Assembly (NCBI RefSeq): GCF_019931275.1
Contig: NZ_JAIOTY010000001.1
Span: 620,001 to 684,000 of the forward strand
DNA from: Nitratidesulfovibrio sp. SRB-5
Lineage (GTDB): Bacteria; Desulfobacterota; Desulfovibrionia; Desulfovibrionales; Desulfovibrionaceae
Length of the DNA stretch: 64,000 bases
Direction of reading: 5' to 3'
Shown here: positions 1 to 8,790 of the stretch, in pieces
Position numbering within the stretch: position 1 is the first letter of the stretch
Layout of the letters: each line of letters opens with the position of its first letter
Position numbers and translations under genes: made by a program
Notes under the pieces: generated by a model
Seen by the model: only the letters and a program-made list of their open reading frames with translations
Databases searched by the model: none
What the model was told of the DNA's origin: nothing

Positions 1-1455
1 AGCGCGGCCATCTCGGCGGCGGGGCTGGTGGCCTTGCTGGCCGGGGTCATCCTGTTCATCCGGCGGGCCATCGTGGACAGGGTGCAGCGCATCACCGATG
101 CCAGCACGGCCATTGCCGGTGGCGACCTGAACGCCGATCTTGCCGTGGGAGGGCATGACGAACTGGCGCGCCTGGCCGCCAACCTGCATGGCATGGTGGG
201 CGGGCTGAAGAAGGAACTGGGTTTTTCCAAGGGCATCCTGAACGGCATGACCCTGCCCTTTCTGGTGGCGGACACGGATGGCCGCGTCAGCTACTGCAAC
301 ACGGCCCTGCTGCGCATGCTGGGGCTGGACGGCACGCCGGAGGAACAGACAGGCAAGACCGTGGGCGACCTGATGTTCGGCGAGCCGCAGCACGTCACCG
401 TGACCGACCGCGTACTGCGCGAACGCGCCGTGCACACCGGCCAGCGCGTCACCCTGGACAGCCGCAAGGGCGGGCAGGTGCACGTGGTGGTGGACTCGGC
501 GCCGCTGCTGGATCTGGACGGCAACCTCATCGGCGCCTTCAGCGTGTACACCGACGTTACCGAAATGCAGCGCCAGCAAGCCCGCATAGAAGAACAGCAC
601 GCCCGCATCGCCCGCGCGGCGGAGGCGGCGCGGCAGGTTTCCGCGCGGGTGTCCTCCGCATCGGGAGAACTGTCGGAGCAGGTGGAAGAGGCCAGCAGCG
701 GCGCGGACGAGCAGCGCGGGCTGGCCGTGGAAAGCGCCTCGGCCATGGAGCAGATGAACGCCTCCGTCATGGAGGTGGCCAGCAATGCCGGTTCCGCCGC
801 CGACCTGGCCGGTACCGCCCACGAGCAGGCCCGGCAGGGATCGGTCGTGGTGGAAGAGGCCGTGGCGTGCATCAATCGCGTGGCCGAGCAGGCCCGCGTG
901 CTGGAACACGACATGGGCGAACTGGGCACCCAGGCCGAGGGCGTGGGGCGCATCATCGGGGTCATCGAGGACATTGCGGACCAGACCAACCTGCTGGCCC
1001 TGAACGCCGCCATCGAGGCGGCCCGGGCCGGTGACGCCGGGCGCGGATTCGCCGTGGTGGCCGACGAGGTGCGCAAGCTGGCCGAAAAGACCATGCAGGC
1101 CACGCGAGAGGTGGTGGGCTTTGTCGAGGCCATCCGTACCGGCGTTGCCCGCAGCCGTTCCGCCACCGACGAGGCCGTGCGGCTGGTGGCGCAGTCCACC
1201 GGGCTGGCCGGACGCAGCGGCGAGGCGTTGCTGGCCATCGTGGGCACCGTGGACCGCACGGCGGATCAGGTGCGGGCCATCGCCACGGCGGCGGAGCAGC
1301 AGTCCGCCGCCAGCGAGCAGATTACCCGCGCGGTGGACCGCATCAGCACCATTTCCGGCCATACGGCCGATTCCATGCGCCATTCGGCAGGGGCCGTGAG
1401 CGACCTTGCCCGGCTGGCGCAGGAACTGGATGCCATTATCGACGACATGCGCTGA
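1..1455 (+). CDS. Methyl-accepting chemotaxis protein, 5' end outside window
   Basis: The reading frame is open from base 1, so the sensory N-terminus lies upstream. What remains begins with the end of a membrane segment, followed by a HAMP domain (about residues 20-70 counted from the window edge), a PAS domain (about 75-190) and a long coiled-coil signalling domain. The conserved hairpin tip reads [18 protein letters not shown] near residue 326, which is diagnostic of chemoreceptors that contact CheA and CheW. The C-terminus ends in DDMR with no NWETF-like pentapeptide, so CheR/CheB tethering is not evident. The PAS domain between HAMP and the signalling tip would add a cytoplasmic sensing input. 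A hairpin terminator follows. The ligand cannot be inferred. Confidence 0.95.
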   Translation, partial: SAAISAAGLVALLAGVILFIRRAIVDRVQRITDASTAIAGGDLNADLAVGGHDELARLAANLHGMVGGLKKELGFSKGILNGMTLPFLVADTDGRVSYCNTALLRMLGLDGTPEEQTGKTVGDLMFGEPQHVTVTDRVLRERAVHTGQRVTLDSRKGGQVHVVVDSAPLLDLDGNLIGAFSVYTDVTEMQRQQARIEEQHARIARAAEAARQVSARVSSASGELSEQVEEASSGADEQRGLAVESASAMEQMNASVMEVASNAGSAADLAGTAHEQARQGSVVVEEAVACINRVAEQARVLEHDMGELGTQAEGVGRIIGVIEDIADQTNLLALNAAIEAARAGDAGRGFAVVADEVRKLAEKTMQATREVVGFVEAIRTGVARSRSATDEAVRLVAQSTGLAGRSGEALLAIVGTVDRTADQVRAIATAAEQQSAASEQITRAVDRISTISGHTADSMRHSAGAVSDLARLAQELDAIIDDMR

Positions 1456-1486
1456 CGCCTGAAGGGCGGAACAGAAAGATGCCGTT

Positions 1487-1521
1487 GGGGCCGCCGGAGC
1501 AATTCGGCGGCCCCGTCGTTT
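1487..1521 (+). terminator. Rho-independent terminator of the chemoreceptor gene
   Basis: A ten-base-pair GC stem (GGGGCCGCCG / CGGCGGCCCC) with an 8-nt loop is followed by GTCGTTT, starting about 30 bases after the stop codon. Confidence 0.7.
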
Positions 1522-1596
1522 GGCTGCACGGAAGGGAGTGGCGTAACGGCGTGAGGCGATGGAGGGAGTGACCTCTGCCAGCCTGATACCTGCCTG

Positions 1597-3567
1597 CTAC
1601 TCGGTGAAGCCGGGCGGCAGCCCCACGGATGGCGGCGCGCCGTCAGGGGAGGGCGGCGGAGGCTGCAATCCGTCGGTGCCCGGATAGGGCGCGCTGCTTG
1701 TGGAGTCCGAGGCGCCCGTGGAGTCCATTGCGCCTGTCGCGCCCGTGGCGTCCGTGGGGTTCGGGACGTGCGCCTCGCCGGGCTTTTTGGGGGTGAAAAC
1801 CAGGCGCAGGCCGCGTGCCTCCGCTGCCGCGCGCATGCTGCCGCCGGCAATGCGCAGGGCGTCGCGCGTGCGGATGATGATGGCCTTCTGACCGGTGGCC
1901 TGCACCGTTTCCGGGCAGTGCTTTTCGCAAAAGCCGCATCCGGCGCAGCGGGCCGGGTCCACGTGGGGCACGCCCACGGTATAGCCGGGTTCCGGCTTCA
2001 GGGCGATGGCGTCGTAGGGGCACACCTCGTCGCAGACCAGGCAGCGCTTCTTCTTGGCCCAGGCCAGGCAGTGGTCGCGCAGCACCTCTGCCGTGCCGAT
2101 CTTGGCGAAGGTGCGCTCGTCGGCCAGCCGACGGATGGCCGTGGTGGGGCAGGCGCGGGCGCAGGCGTGGCAGGCCGGGTCGCAGAAGCCGCGCGCCGGG
2201 GTGACCACCGGGCTGAACATGCCCAGCGCGCCGCTGGCCAGCCATGCGGGTTGCAGGGTGTTGGTGGGGCAGGCGGCGGCGCACAGTCCGCAGCGCACGC
2301 AACGGGCCAGAAAGTCCGGCTCCGGCAGGGCGCCCGGCGGACGCAGCACCCCTTCCGGCCTGCCCAGCGCCGGGACGGCGTGGCCCAGCGCGGCGGCGCA
2401 GGTGCCCACGGCCAGACCCGCCAGCAGCGCGCGGCGTTGCAGGCGGGCGTGTGGGGGCAGGGGGACTGTGGAAAGGGAGCCGGGCCGCTTGCGGTGGGCT
2501 GTGCCGTTGGCGGTGCGTTGGCTGGCGGCGTCTGCACAGGCGTCGGCACAAGCGTCTGGGGGGGCGGGAACGGCCTTCCCCGATCGGGGAGCCAGCGTAT
2601 CCGGCGTGCCTGGTAGCTCCGGTCCCCCTTGCGTTCCCGGCATGGTCATGCCGGGAACATCACTGAAGGCAAAGCGCACCGCGTCCACGGGGCAGACATC
2701 GGCGCAGTGCAGGCATTTCAGGCATTCGGCGTGGTCCGTGGCGCGCGGTGCCGCCGCAGGAATGGCCCCGGCAGGACACCGGCGCGCGCACGCGCCGCAG
2801 GCGGTGCAGGCATGCTCCACACGCCGCCGCCACGGGGCCGCGCGGCCCGCAAGGCCCATGGCCGCACCGGCAGGGCAGAGCATGCGGCACCACAGGCGCG
2901 GTGCGATCACCCCGCCCGCCAGCACCAGCGTGAAAAAACCGACGATGTAGCCGGTGCCCGCGTAGCCGGGCACGGCCACCTCCGCGAAGGCCAGACCGGT
3001 GGCCCCCATCTGGCGGGCCAGCGGCGCGGCCAGCGCAAGCGCTCCTTCGGCCAGCCGGGCCACGGGCGGCCATGCCGCCAGCACCCAGAACCGCGCGGCC
3101 AGCGGCAGCGGCGCGGCCCAGAACACCAGGTCCAGCCCGGCCAGCGCCGCAACCAGCATGGCGGCCAGCACCGCGTACTTGGGCAGGCGCGGCACGGTGG
3201 GGCGGGGCGCGCTGTCGTACCCGCCGGTTTCGCGTGCTGCGGATTTGCGCTTCCTCCGGCCCCTTGCCAGACGGCGCAAGACGTAATCACCGGCGTCCAC
3301 CATGGCCCCGAACGGACACATCCAGCCGCAGAACGCCCGGCCCAGCAGCAGGGACAGGGCCAGCACCACCAACCCCGGCACCGCCGCGCCGATGAAGGCG
3401 CGCCCCGCGATGCTGGCGGTCAGGGCCACGGACGGGTCCAGCCGGACCAAAAGATCACGGGGCAGGGTTGCGCTGTCGGGCAGGGCCTGGCCTGCGCCCC
3501 ACGCCAGCAGCACGAAGGCCGCAAGGCACAGCCAGCGGCTGGCCAGCCGTACTCGTTGGCGGTTCAT
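1597..3567 (-). CDS. NapH-NapG-like fused membrane polyferredoxin
   Basis: A 656-residue protein. The N-terminal half is NapH/MauN-like: several hydrophobic segments, two membrane-proximal CxxxCP motifs (FCGWMCPFG near residue 80 and WCRMLCPAG near 228), then two [4Fe-4S] motifs (CTACGACARRCP and CLKCLHCADVCP). The C-terminal half resembles NapG/MauM. It starts with an internal hydrophobic segment after RRALLAGLAVG (about 378), followed by four further cysteine clusters (CVRCGLCAAACP, CDPACHACARACP, CLVCDEVCP, CAGCGFCEKHCP). The tail is Pro/Ser/Thr-rich. These families carry electrons between the quinone pool and periplasmic enzymes, so a role in electron transfer across the membrane is inferred. 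It lies 15 bases downstream of the Tat-dependent DUF362 gene, probably in one operon. The electron acceptor is unknown. Confidence 0.85.
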   Translation of the reverse strand: MNRQRVRLASRWLCLAAFVLLAWGAGQALPDSATLPRDLLVRLDPSVALTASIAGRAFIGAAVPGLVVLALSLLLGRAFCGWMCPFGAMVDAGDYVLRRLARGRRKRKSAARETGGYDSAPRPTVPRLPKYAVLAAMLVAALAGLDLVFWAAPLPLAARFWVLAAWPPVARLAEGALALAAPLARQMGATGLAFAEVAVPGYAGTGYIVGFFTLVLAGGVIAPRLWCRMLCPAGAAMGLAGRAAPWRRRVEHACTACGACARRCPAGAIPAAAPRATDHAECLKCLHCADVCPVDAVRFAFSDVPGMTMPGTQGGPELPGTPDTLAPRSGKAVPAPPDACADACADAASQRTANGTAHRKRPGSLSTVPLPPHARLQRRALLAGLAVGTCAAALGHAVPALGRPEGVLRPPGALPEPDFLARCVRCGLCAAACPTNTLQPAWLASGALGMFSPVVTPARGFCDPACHACARACPTTAIRRLADERTFAKIGTAEVLRDHCLAWAKKKRCLVCDEVCPYDAIALKPEPGYTVGVPHVDPARCAGCGFCEKHCPETVQATGQKAIIIRTRDALRIAGGSMRAAAEARGLRLVFTPKKPGEAHVPNPTDATGATGAMDSTGASDSTSSAPYPGTDGLQPPPPSPDGAPPSVGLPPGFTE

Positions 3568-3582
3568 GCCGTGCGGCCCTGC

Positions 3583-4563
3583 CTACAGGGTGATCCGCGT
3601 GATGGCGCGTGCGGCCAGATCCATGGAGCCCAGGCCCCGTTCGTGGGCCAGCCGGATGTGGCTCACCTGCCGCGCGGCAAAGCGCCGCCCGTACCATTCG
3701 AACGATTCCACGGCGCAGGCATCGGCGGCCACCGGGTCGGCGGAGGCGATCACCGTGTTCTCCTGCAGGACCTTGCCGGGGCCGCCGGGGCCGCCGGTGG
3801 ACAGCACGTAGGTGCCGTCGATGACCGTGAGCGCGGCGCGCAGCCTGGTGTTCAGGTCCACGATGGCGGTGTCGAGGTCGTAGCGCGAATGCATCACCCC
3901 GCGCTGGCGGATCAGGCCCATCATGCCCTTGAGCCCCAGCGAGACGCCGGTGGAACTGTGCGACTTGGCCGTGGGCGCGGCGATGAGCACGTCGGCGTCC
4001 AGCGCGTCGCGCATGAAGGTGTTGGCGGTCATCTGCTGCGCGCCGTCGATGTCCAGTTCGCGGTAGAATCGTTCCGCCGTGGGGGCCTGCACGATGTCGC
4101 CGAATTCCGCGCAGGCGACCCGGATGCCCGAGCGCGCTATGCACTGCTCCGCCGGGGCCAGCGGGTTGTCCAGCACCAGCACCGATGCGGCGCCCGCGTC
4201 GCGGCACATGCGCACCAGCGCGGCCACCACTTCCGGGTGGGTGTTGGTGCCCAGGCTGGCTGCGGAGGCAAAGGACATGTTGGGCTTGATGACCACCTTC
4301 TGCCCGGTCTTCACGAAGCGGCCCATGCCGCCCAGCATGCCCACGCAGGCATGGGTGGCGGCGGCGGGGGCTCCCTTGACCACGGCCACGTCGGGGGTGC
4401 CGTCCGCCTCGCCGGTGGCGGTCTGGGCCGCCTGGGCCTCGCCCGGCCCCCGCAGCAGGAAGGAAAGGGGCGAAAGCGCGGACGGCGCGGCGGACAGGCC
4501 CGCCCCGGCGGCCAGCCACAGCGCGCCGGACATTTGCCATTTCAGAAAGTCCCTGCGACGCAT
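3583..4563 (-). CDS. Tat-exported DUF362 domain protein
   Basis: A 326-residue protein starting MRRRDFLKW, a twin-arginine signal followed by a hydrophobic stretch, so export of a folded, possibly cofactor-bearing protein is likely. The body matches the DUF362 family as I recognise it: VVIKPNMSF near residue 90, a central TAKSHSSTGVSLGLKGMMG segment, and VASADPVAADA-type sequence (here IASADPVAADACAVE) near 275. Biochemical function is not established for the family; several members sit with ferredoxin-like partners. Here it precedes a NapH-NapG-like polyferredoxin by 15 bases, and the pair probably form one electron-transfer unit. A Shine-Dalgarno-like AGGAGG precedes the ATG. Confidence 0.85.
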   Translation of the reverse strand: MRRRDFLKWQMSGALWLAAGAGLSAAPSALSPLSFLLRGPGEAQAAQTATGEADGTPDVAVVKGAPAAATHACVGMLGGMGRFVKTGQKVVIKPNMSFASAASLGTNTHPEVVAALVRMCRDAGAASVLVLDNPLAPAEQCIARSGIRVACAEFGDIVQAPTAERFYRELDIDGAQQMTANTFMRDALDADVLIAAPTAKSHSSTGVSLGLKGMMGLIRQRGVMHSRYDLDTAIVDLNTRLRAALTVIDGTYVLSTGGPGGPGKVLQENTVIASADPVAADACAVESFEWYGRRFAARQVSHIRLAHERGLGSMDLAARAITRITL

Positions 4564-4920
4564 GATGCCTCCTTGCGCCGGGTGGCGCGGCTGGGGCGGG
4601 TGGGGTGGCTCCCGGCGTGTACGGGCGCGGGGGCACGGGGACGGACGGCAGGTGCGGGACTATCAGGGTGGGTCGGGTTGTTCGGATTGGGGGATGTTCG
4701 GATTGGCCGAAAGGGCGAGCGGCGGAACGGGCAGATGGGCCGATGGGGGTGCAAGGTTCGCAAGGTCGCACACCTTGAGCCTGTTTGTACCACCTTTGGC
4801 TGACGGTGGGCAATGGCTGACGGCGGATCGGTGCATGACGGGTGCGCGTCGGGCCGGAGCATCGGGGGCGGCATGCCATGTGGTGGCAGGCGTTGTCCGC
4901 GCAGGCACCGGTCTGACCGC
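4564..4920. other. Intergenic stretch with no gene seen
   Basis: This lies between the divergent-side start of the DUF362 gene and the hairpin behind the first Met-rich gene. It holds short imperfect repeats (GTTCGGATTGG twice near 4680-4710, GCAAGGT twice near 4750-4765). The promoter of the DUF362-polyferredoxin operon should lie here, but no convincing -35/-10 pair was found. Confidence 0.4.
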
Positions 4921-4954
4921 GCAACGCAACGCGCCCCCGGTGAAGGGGGCGCGT
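4921..4954 (-). terminator. Hairpin repeat copy 1 behind Met-rich gene A
   Basis: A 34-base sequence identical to the one at 5668-5701. It contains ACGCGCCCCC / GGGGGCGCGT with a GGTGAA loop. It lies about 75 bases beyond the stop of the minus-strand Met-rich gene and probably ends its transcript, although there is no U-tract. Confidence 0.5.
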
Positions 4955-5030
4955 GCGGTAAAAACCGTCATCACGACGGCGAACGATGCGGCTGCAAACG
5001 GCAGTGCGGGCCGCATCGCCGAAGTTCGGC

Positions 5031-5360
5031 TTACCTGCCCGGATTCAGGCCGGGCATGGAGTCGGAGGTCAGCCCCGGCGCGCGGGACTGGCTGGTGGCG
5101 GGCACGGACATGGCACCGGGCATCATGTGCTGGCCGCCATTCTGCATCATGTGCTGGCCGTTGCCCATCATGTGGCCGCCGTTCTGCATCATCTGACCCA
5201 TGTTGGCGGACATGGCCGCGTGGCGGCCCTGCATGGCGCCGTAGCCGGGGCAGGACTGCATGCCCGTGGGGGTGGCGGGAACGTTCTGCGCGGCCAGTGC
5301 GGCTCCGGCGGTGATGGCCACCAGGGCCAATGCGGTGGGAAGGATGCGGGTAATCTTCAT
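5031..5360 (-). CDS. Small exported Met/His-rich protein, copy A
   Basis: A 109-residue product with a clear Sec signal peptide (MKITRILPTALALVAITAG, cleavage after ALA-A near residue 24). The mature part is short and loaded with methionine, histidine, glycine and asparagine, with repeated HMMGNGQHMMQNGGQHMM-type runs. Such Met/His clusters commonly bind Cu(I), Ag(I) or other soft metals in the periplasm; that role is inference only. The start was chosen because AGGAG lies 7 bases upstream and the next in-frame Met is 62 codons further up, beyond the promoter. A sigma-54 promoter lies about 50 bases upstream of the ATG. Copy B (5902-6222) shares the signal peptide, promoter, enhancer-like repeat and downstream hairpin, so the pair arose by cassette duplication. 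Confidence 0.75.
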   Translation of the reverse strand: MKITRILPTALALVAITAGAALAAQNVPATPTGMQSCPGYGAMQGRHAAMSANMGQMMQNGGHMMGNGQHMMQNGGQHMMPGAMSVPATSQSRAPGLTSDSMPGLNPGR

Positions 5361-5408
5361 GATGAACTCCTGTGGATGATTTCCGTTGCCGGATGATGCC
5401 TTCTGTAA

Positions 5409-5424
5409 GGCAAACGGTGTGCCA
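5409..5424 (-). promoter_or_regulatory. Sigma-54 (-24/-12) promoter of Met-rich gene A
   Basis: On the minus strand TGGCAC, five bases, TTGCC: the -24 GG and -12 GC dinucleotides are at the exact spacing required. Predicted transcription start is near 5398, about 38 bases before the ATG at 5360. Confidence 0.75.
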
Positions 5425-5521
5425 AAGGAGTAATTGCATGGAATTGATGATGTTGTGGTGTTGCGGTGCGCGAGTGTGGCTGCCGGGGCGGATGATTTTT
5501 GGGCGGTCTGTTGTTGCTTGC

Positions 5522-5540
5522 CTGTCCAGTATTGGGACAG
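5522..5540. promoter_or_regulatory. Candidate sigma-54 activator binding site, gene A
   Basis: A perfect inverted repeat CTGTCC-N7-GGACAG about 100 bases upstream of the -24 element. The same 6-7-6 palindrome occurs upstream of gene B. A second, degenerate half-site (GATTTTTGGGCGG) lies at 5494-5506. Confidence 0.6.
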
Positions 5541-5667
5541 CTGCATGAATTTTGAACAGTAGCCCGAAGATGCGGTGTGGGTGATCCGTGGTGCGGGGCT
5601 ATTGCAATGGCAGGAACATCGATGAAGCGGTGGCGGTATGGCGTGCGGGCGTACATGGCGTGCCGGT

Positions 5668-5701
5668 GCAACGCAACGCGCCCCCGGTGAAGGGGGCGCG
5701 T
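5668..5701 (-). terminator. Hairpin repeat copy 2 behind Met-rich gene B
   Basis: Identical over 34 bases to 4921-4954. It lies about 200 bases beyond the stop of the second Met-rich gene. As with copy 1, no U-tract follows. Confidence 0.45.
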
Positions 5702-5807
5702 ATGCCGCGAGGCGGAACCGTGGGACCGGCGAGGAGGAGGTGTCGGCCCCACGGAGGAATCCTGATGTCTGCCGTGGGGAGCCTGAGCGGGCCCGACCGG
5801 TTTTTCG

Positions 5808-5870
5808 GCCAGTCAGGCCAGTCAGGCCAGCCAGTTCAGTCAGGCCAATCCGGCCAGTCTGGCCAGTCCG
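5808..5870. repeat. Nine-base tandem repeat (GCCAGTCAG type)
   Basis: About seven imperfect copies of a GCCAGTCNG nonamer, between Met-rich gene B and its downstream hairpin. Confidence 0.6.
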
Positions 5871-5901
5871 GTTGCATGGCCCGGTGGCGCGTCTTGCCGT
5901 C

Positions 5902-6222
5902 CTAGCTGTGGCGGACCGGCGCCTTGCCGTCCATGCCCGGCATCATGTGCCCTGCGCCGCCCGGCTTGGCGTCCATGTTCCCCATGTTGCCCATGTTCCC
6001 CATGTTGCCGTGCCCGTCCTTCATCATCTGGCAGCAGCCGCAGCCCTGCATGGGAGCGGGCTGGGCATCGCCGGGGGCCTTGTCCGCCGGGGCAGAGGCC
6101 GCCGGGGGCGTGGCGTGGGTATTGTGGTCACCGGTGCTGCCCGCCGCCAGGGCCGAGCCCGTGGTGATGGCCAGGACGGCAAGGGCGGCAAGTGCGGCGG
6201 GGAGAATGCGGGTGATCTTCAT
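5902..6222 (-). CDS. Small exported Met/His-rich protein, copy B
   Basis: A 106-residue product. Its signal peptide starts MKITRILPAALAALAVLAI, nearly the same as copy A, with cleavage after ALAA near residue 26. The mature part has an Ala/Pro spacer, a GCGCCQMM cysteine cluster and a tandem GNM repeat (HGNMGNMGNMGNM), then GHMMPGM. Unlike copy A it carries three closely spaced cysteines, which suggests a metal or redox role; this is inference. An AGGAG-like site (AGGAGCATTTC) precedes the ATG. A sigma-54 promoter (6272-6287) and an inverted repeat (6437-6455) lie upstream with nearly the same architecture as copy A. The start further upstream, giving 138 residues, is rejected because it would place the promoter inside the coding region. 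Confidence 0.72.
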   Translation of the reverse strand: MKITRILPAALAALAVLAITTGSALAAGSTGDHNTHATPPAASAPADKAPGDAQPAPMQGCGCCQMMKDGHGNMGNMGNMGNMDAKPGGAGHMMPGMDGKAPVRHS

Positions 6223-6271
6223 GAAATGCTCCTGCATGTGGTTTCCGTTTCCGGGTGTGTGCTGCACATAA

Positions 6272-6287
6272 GGCAAGCGGCGTGCCA
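6272..6287 (-). promoter_or_regulatory. Sigma-54 (-24/-12) promoter of Met-rich gene B
   Basis: On the minus strand TGGCAC, five bases, TTGCC, with the same spacing and flanks (CCTTA after the -12) as the gene A promoter. Predicted start is near 6260, about 38 bases before the ATG. Confidence 0.75.
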
Positions 6288-6436
6288 TGACGCGCACGAC
6301 AGGGCCATGGGGGCGCAATGCGTTGCGGCGCAGGGCCTGGCGCGCGGTGTGCGCGTTCCGGCGCGGTCAATCGTCACTGACCGGGTGTATGATTTCTGGA
6401 CGGTTTTTTGTGCAGGATGTGCAAACCGGAGTGCTG

Positions 6437-6455
6437 CTGTCCGATTTTTGGACAG
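6437..6455. promoter_or_regulatory. Candidate sigma-54 activator binding site, gene B
   Basis: A perfect inverted repeat CTGTCC-N7-GGACAG, 150 bases upstream of the -24 box and matching the palindrome at 5522-5540. A related half-site (GATTTCTGGACGG) lies at 6391-6403. Confidence 0.6.
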
Positions 6456-6527
6456 TGCATCGGGTGGCGGGGCGTGGGGGCGACGGTCCGGAACCGTTCG
6501 GTGTGCACGCCCTGCCTGTGCGCTGCT

Positions 6528-6626
6528 CCGTCCCGCCAGTAGCGTCCCGTCAGCACCGACCCGCCAGCTCCGTCCCGCCAGCTCCGTCCCGCCAGCACCA
6601 CCCCGTCAGCATAGTCCCGTCAGCAC
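6528..6626. repeat. Fourteen-base tandem repeat (CGTCCCGCCAGC type)
   Basis: About seven imperfect copies of a 13-15 base unit built on GTCCCG(C/T)CAGC, in the 636-base gap before lepA. A separate hairpin (CCGCCCGCAGC / GCTGCGGGGCGG) follows at 6657-6683. Nothing else was identified in the gap apart from the sigma-54 elements at its left end. Confidence 0.6.
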
Positions 6627-6858
6627 TGTTCGGGCTGCCCCTCCCCGGTGCTGATGCCGCCCGCAGCGTGGGCTGCGGGGCGGTTGGACTTCCGCCCCCG
6701 AATGCAGTATGAAAACCGATTCGAATGGTACGGCGACGCGCGCCGGGCCGAGGCGCCACCCCGTGGCCGGTCGGCGCGCACGGCGTCAACGCGCCCGTAC
6801 CCACCCCATGCCCGCATACATTTCAGGAGGCGCGCCGCCGCAGGGCGGCACCCACACT

Positions 6859-8664
6859 ATGCCCAGACAGGAACACATCCGCAATTTCAGCATCATCGCG
6901 CACATCGACCATGGCAAATCCACCCTGGCCGACCGTATCCTTGAGGTTACCGGGCTGGTCAGCGACCGCGAAAAGCGCGACCAGTACCTGGACCGCATGG
7001 AGCTTGAGCGCGAGCGCGGCATCACCATCAAGGCCCAGTCGGTGCGCATTCCGTACACGGCCAAGGATGGCCGCAAGTACGTGCTGAACCTCATCGACAC
7101 GCCCGGCCACGTGGACTTCAACTACGAGGTCTCGCGGTCGCTTGCCGCGTGCGAAGGGGCGCTGCTGGTGGTGGACGCCTCGCAGGGCGTGGAGGCCCAG
7201 ACCCTGGCCAACGTGTACCTTGCGCTGGACCACAATCTGGAAGTCATCCCGGTCCTGAACAAGGTGGACCTGCCCAGCGCCGACGCCGACCGCGTGAAGC
7301 ACGAGATCGAGGAAAGCATCGGCCTCGACTGCTCCGACGCCGTGGCCGTCAGCGCCAAGACCGGCCTGAACGTGGACAAGGTGCTGGAAGCCATCGTCGA
7401 GCGCCTGCCCGCGCCCGAAGGCAACCTGAACGCCCCGCTGAAGGCCCTGATTTTCGACTCCTGGTACGATTCGTATCAGGGCGTGGTGGTGCTGTTCCGC
7501 ATCGTGGACGGTGTGCTGCGCAAGGGTGACCGCATCAAGCTGTTCGCCACCGAACGCAGCTACGAAGTGATCCGCCTTGGCGTGTTCTCGCCCGAAATCG
7601 TGGACATGACGGAACTTGGCGCGGGCGAAGTGGGCTTTTTGTGCGCCAACATCAAGGAACTGGGCGACGCCAAGGTGGGCGACACCATCACCCATGTGGA
7701 CCGCCCCGCCGAAGTGCCCGTCGAAGGCTTCAAGGAAGTGCAGCCCATGGTGTTCTGCGGGCTGTACCCCACCGATTCCGCCGACTACGAGCAGCTCAAG
7801 TACGCGCTGGAAAAGTTGCAGCTCAACGACGCCGCCTTCTCGTACGAGCCGGAAACCTCGCAGGCGCTGGGCTTCGGCTACCGTTGCGGGTTCCTTGGCC
7901 TGCTGCACATGGAAATCATCCAGGAGCGGCTGGAGCGCGAATTTCAGGTGGAGCTCATCGCCACCGCCCCCTCGGTGATCTACAAGATCGACACCGTGGA
8001 CGGGAAGAAGAGCGACATCGACAACCCCTCCAAGCTTCCCGACCCCACCAAGATCGCCGCGCTGTACGAACCTTACGTGCGCATGGACATCCACGTGCCC
8101 AACGATTACGTGGGCAACGTGCTGAAGCTGTGCGAGGAAAAGCGCGGCATCCAGAAGAACATGGGGTACATCGCCTCCAACCGCGTGGTCATCACCTACG
8201 AACTGCCCTTCGCCGAAATAGTGTTCGACTTCTTCGACCGGCTGAAGTCGGGCACCAAGGGCTACGCCTCGATGGACTACGAGTTCATCGACTACCGGCA
8301 GTCGGCCCTGGTGAAGCTGGACATCCTGATCAACGGCGAGGCCGTGGACGCGCTGGCCGTCATCGTGCACCGCGACAAGGCCTACCACTATGGCCGCGCG
8401 CTGGCGCTGAAGCTGAAGCGCACCATCCCGCGCCAGATGTTCGAGGTGGCCATCCAGGCGGCCATCGGGCAGAAGATCATCGCCCGCGAATCCATTTCCG
8501 CGCTGCGCAAGAACGTGACCGCCAAGTGCTACGGCGGTGACATTACCCGTAAGCGCAAATTGTTGGAAAAGCAGAAGGAAGGCAAGAAGCGCATGAAGCG
8601 CATGGGCAACGTGGAGTTGCCGCAGGAGGCCTTCCTCGCCGCCCTTCAGGTGGGCGACGAGTAA
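6859..8664 (+). CDS. lepA: Elongation factor 4 (LepA)
   Basis: A 601-residue ribosome-associated GTPase. G-domain motifs are all present: AHIDHGKST (G1, about residues 12-20), RGIT (G2), DTPGH (G3) and NKVD (G4, about 134). The C-terminal half carries the LepA-specific domain with [13 protein letters not shown], and the last residues are Lys-rich before a short acidic end. LepA binds stalled or incorrectly translocated ribosomes. The start was chosen at [15 protein letters not shown], which matches the usual family N-terminus; in-frame Met codons at 6709 and 6808 would add unconserved residues. An AGGAGG lies 28 bases upstream of the ATG, with a small GCCGCC/GGCGGC hairpin between them. A long palindromic element begins exactly at the stop codon. 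lepB follows after about 525 bases, a common pairing. Confidence 0.97.
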   Translation: MPRQEHIRNFSIIAHIDHGKSTLADRILEVTGLVSDREKRDQYLDRMELERERGITIKAQSVRIPYTAKDGRKYVLNLIDTPGHVDFNYEVSRSLAACEGALLVVDASQGVEAQTLANVYLALDHNLEVIPVLNKVDLPSADADRVKHEIEESIGLDCSDAVAVSAKTGLNVDKVLEAIVERLPAPEGNLNAPLKALIFDSWYDSYQGVVVLFRIVDGVLRKGDRIKLFATERSYEVIRLGVFSPEIVDMTELGAGEVGFLCANIKELGDAKVGDTITHVDRPAEVPVEGFKEVQPMVFCGLYPTDSADYEQLKYALEKLQLNDAAFSYEPETSQALGFGYRCGFLGLLHMEIIQERLEREFQVELIATAPSVIYKIDTVDGKKSDIDNPSKLPDPTKIAALYEPYVRMDIHVPNDYVGNVLKLCEEKRGIQKNMGYIASNRVVITYELPFAEIVFDFFDRLKSGTKGYASMDYEFIDYRQSALVKLDILINGEAVDALAVIVHRDKAYHYGRALALKLKRTIPRQMFEVAIQAAIGQKIIARESISALRKNVTAKCYGGDITRKRKLLEKQKEGKKRMKRMGNVELPQEAFLAALQVGDE

Positions 8665-8790
8665 TTTCGCGGCAGGGGTGGCAATGGCTGCGTCATGCGC
8701 CGTTGCCGCTCGGGTTACGTACCAAAGAGTACGCTCCCCTCGCGGACAACGTCGCTTTCCTTGCCGTTGCTGCCCCTGCCGCGAAATTAT
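8662..8790. repeat. Palindromic intergenic element, copy behind lepA
   Basis: The lepA stop codon is the first base triplet of a 23-base arm (8662-8684) whose inverted partner lies at 8767-8789 with one mismatch. The interior (GAGTACGCTCCCCT and GCTTTCCTTGCC) matches the elements behind tadB and tgt. It could act as a strong terminator. Confidence 0.65.

Noticed and set aside
2629-4803. Long open frame on the plus strand opposite the Fe-S/DUF362 genes (724 codons)
   Set aside because: Low-complexity His/Gly/Arg-rich product, no motif, and fully antisense to two well-supported genes; a by-product of high GC.
6709-6858. Longer start of lepA, adding 50 residues
   Set aside because: The added residues are Arg-rich and not part of the conserved LepA N-terminus.
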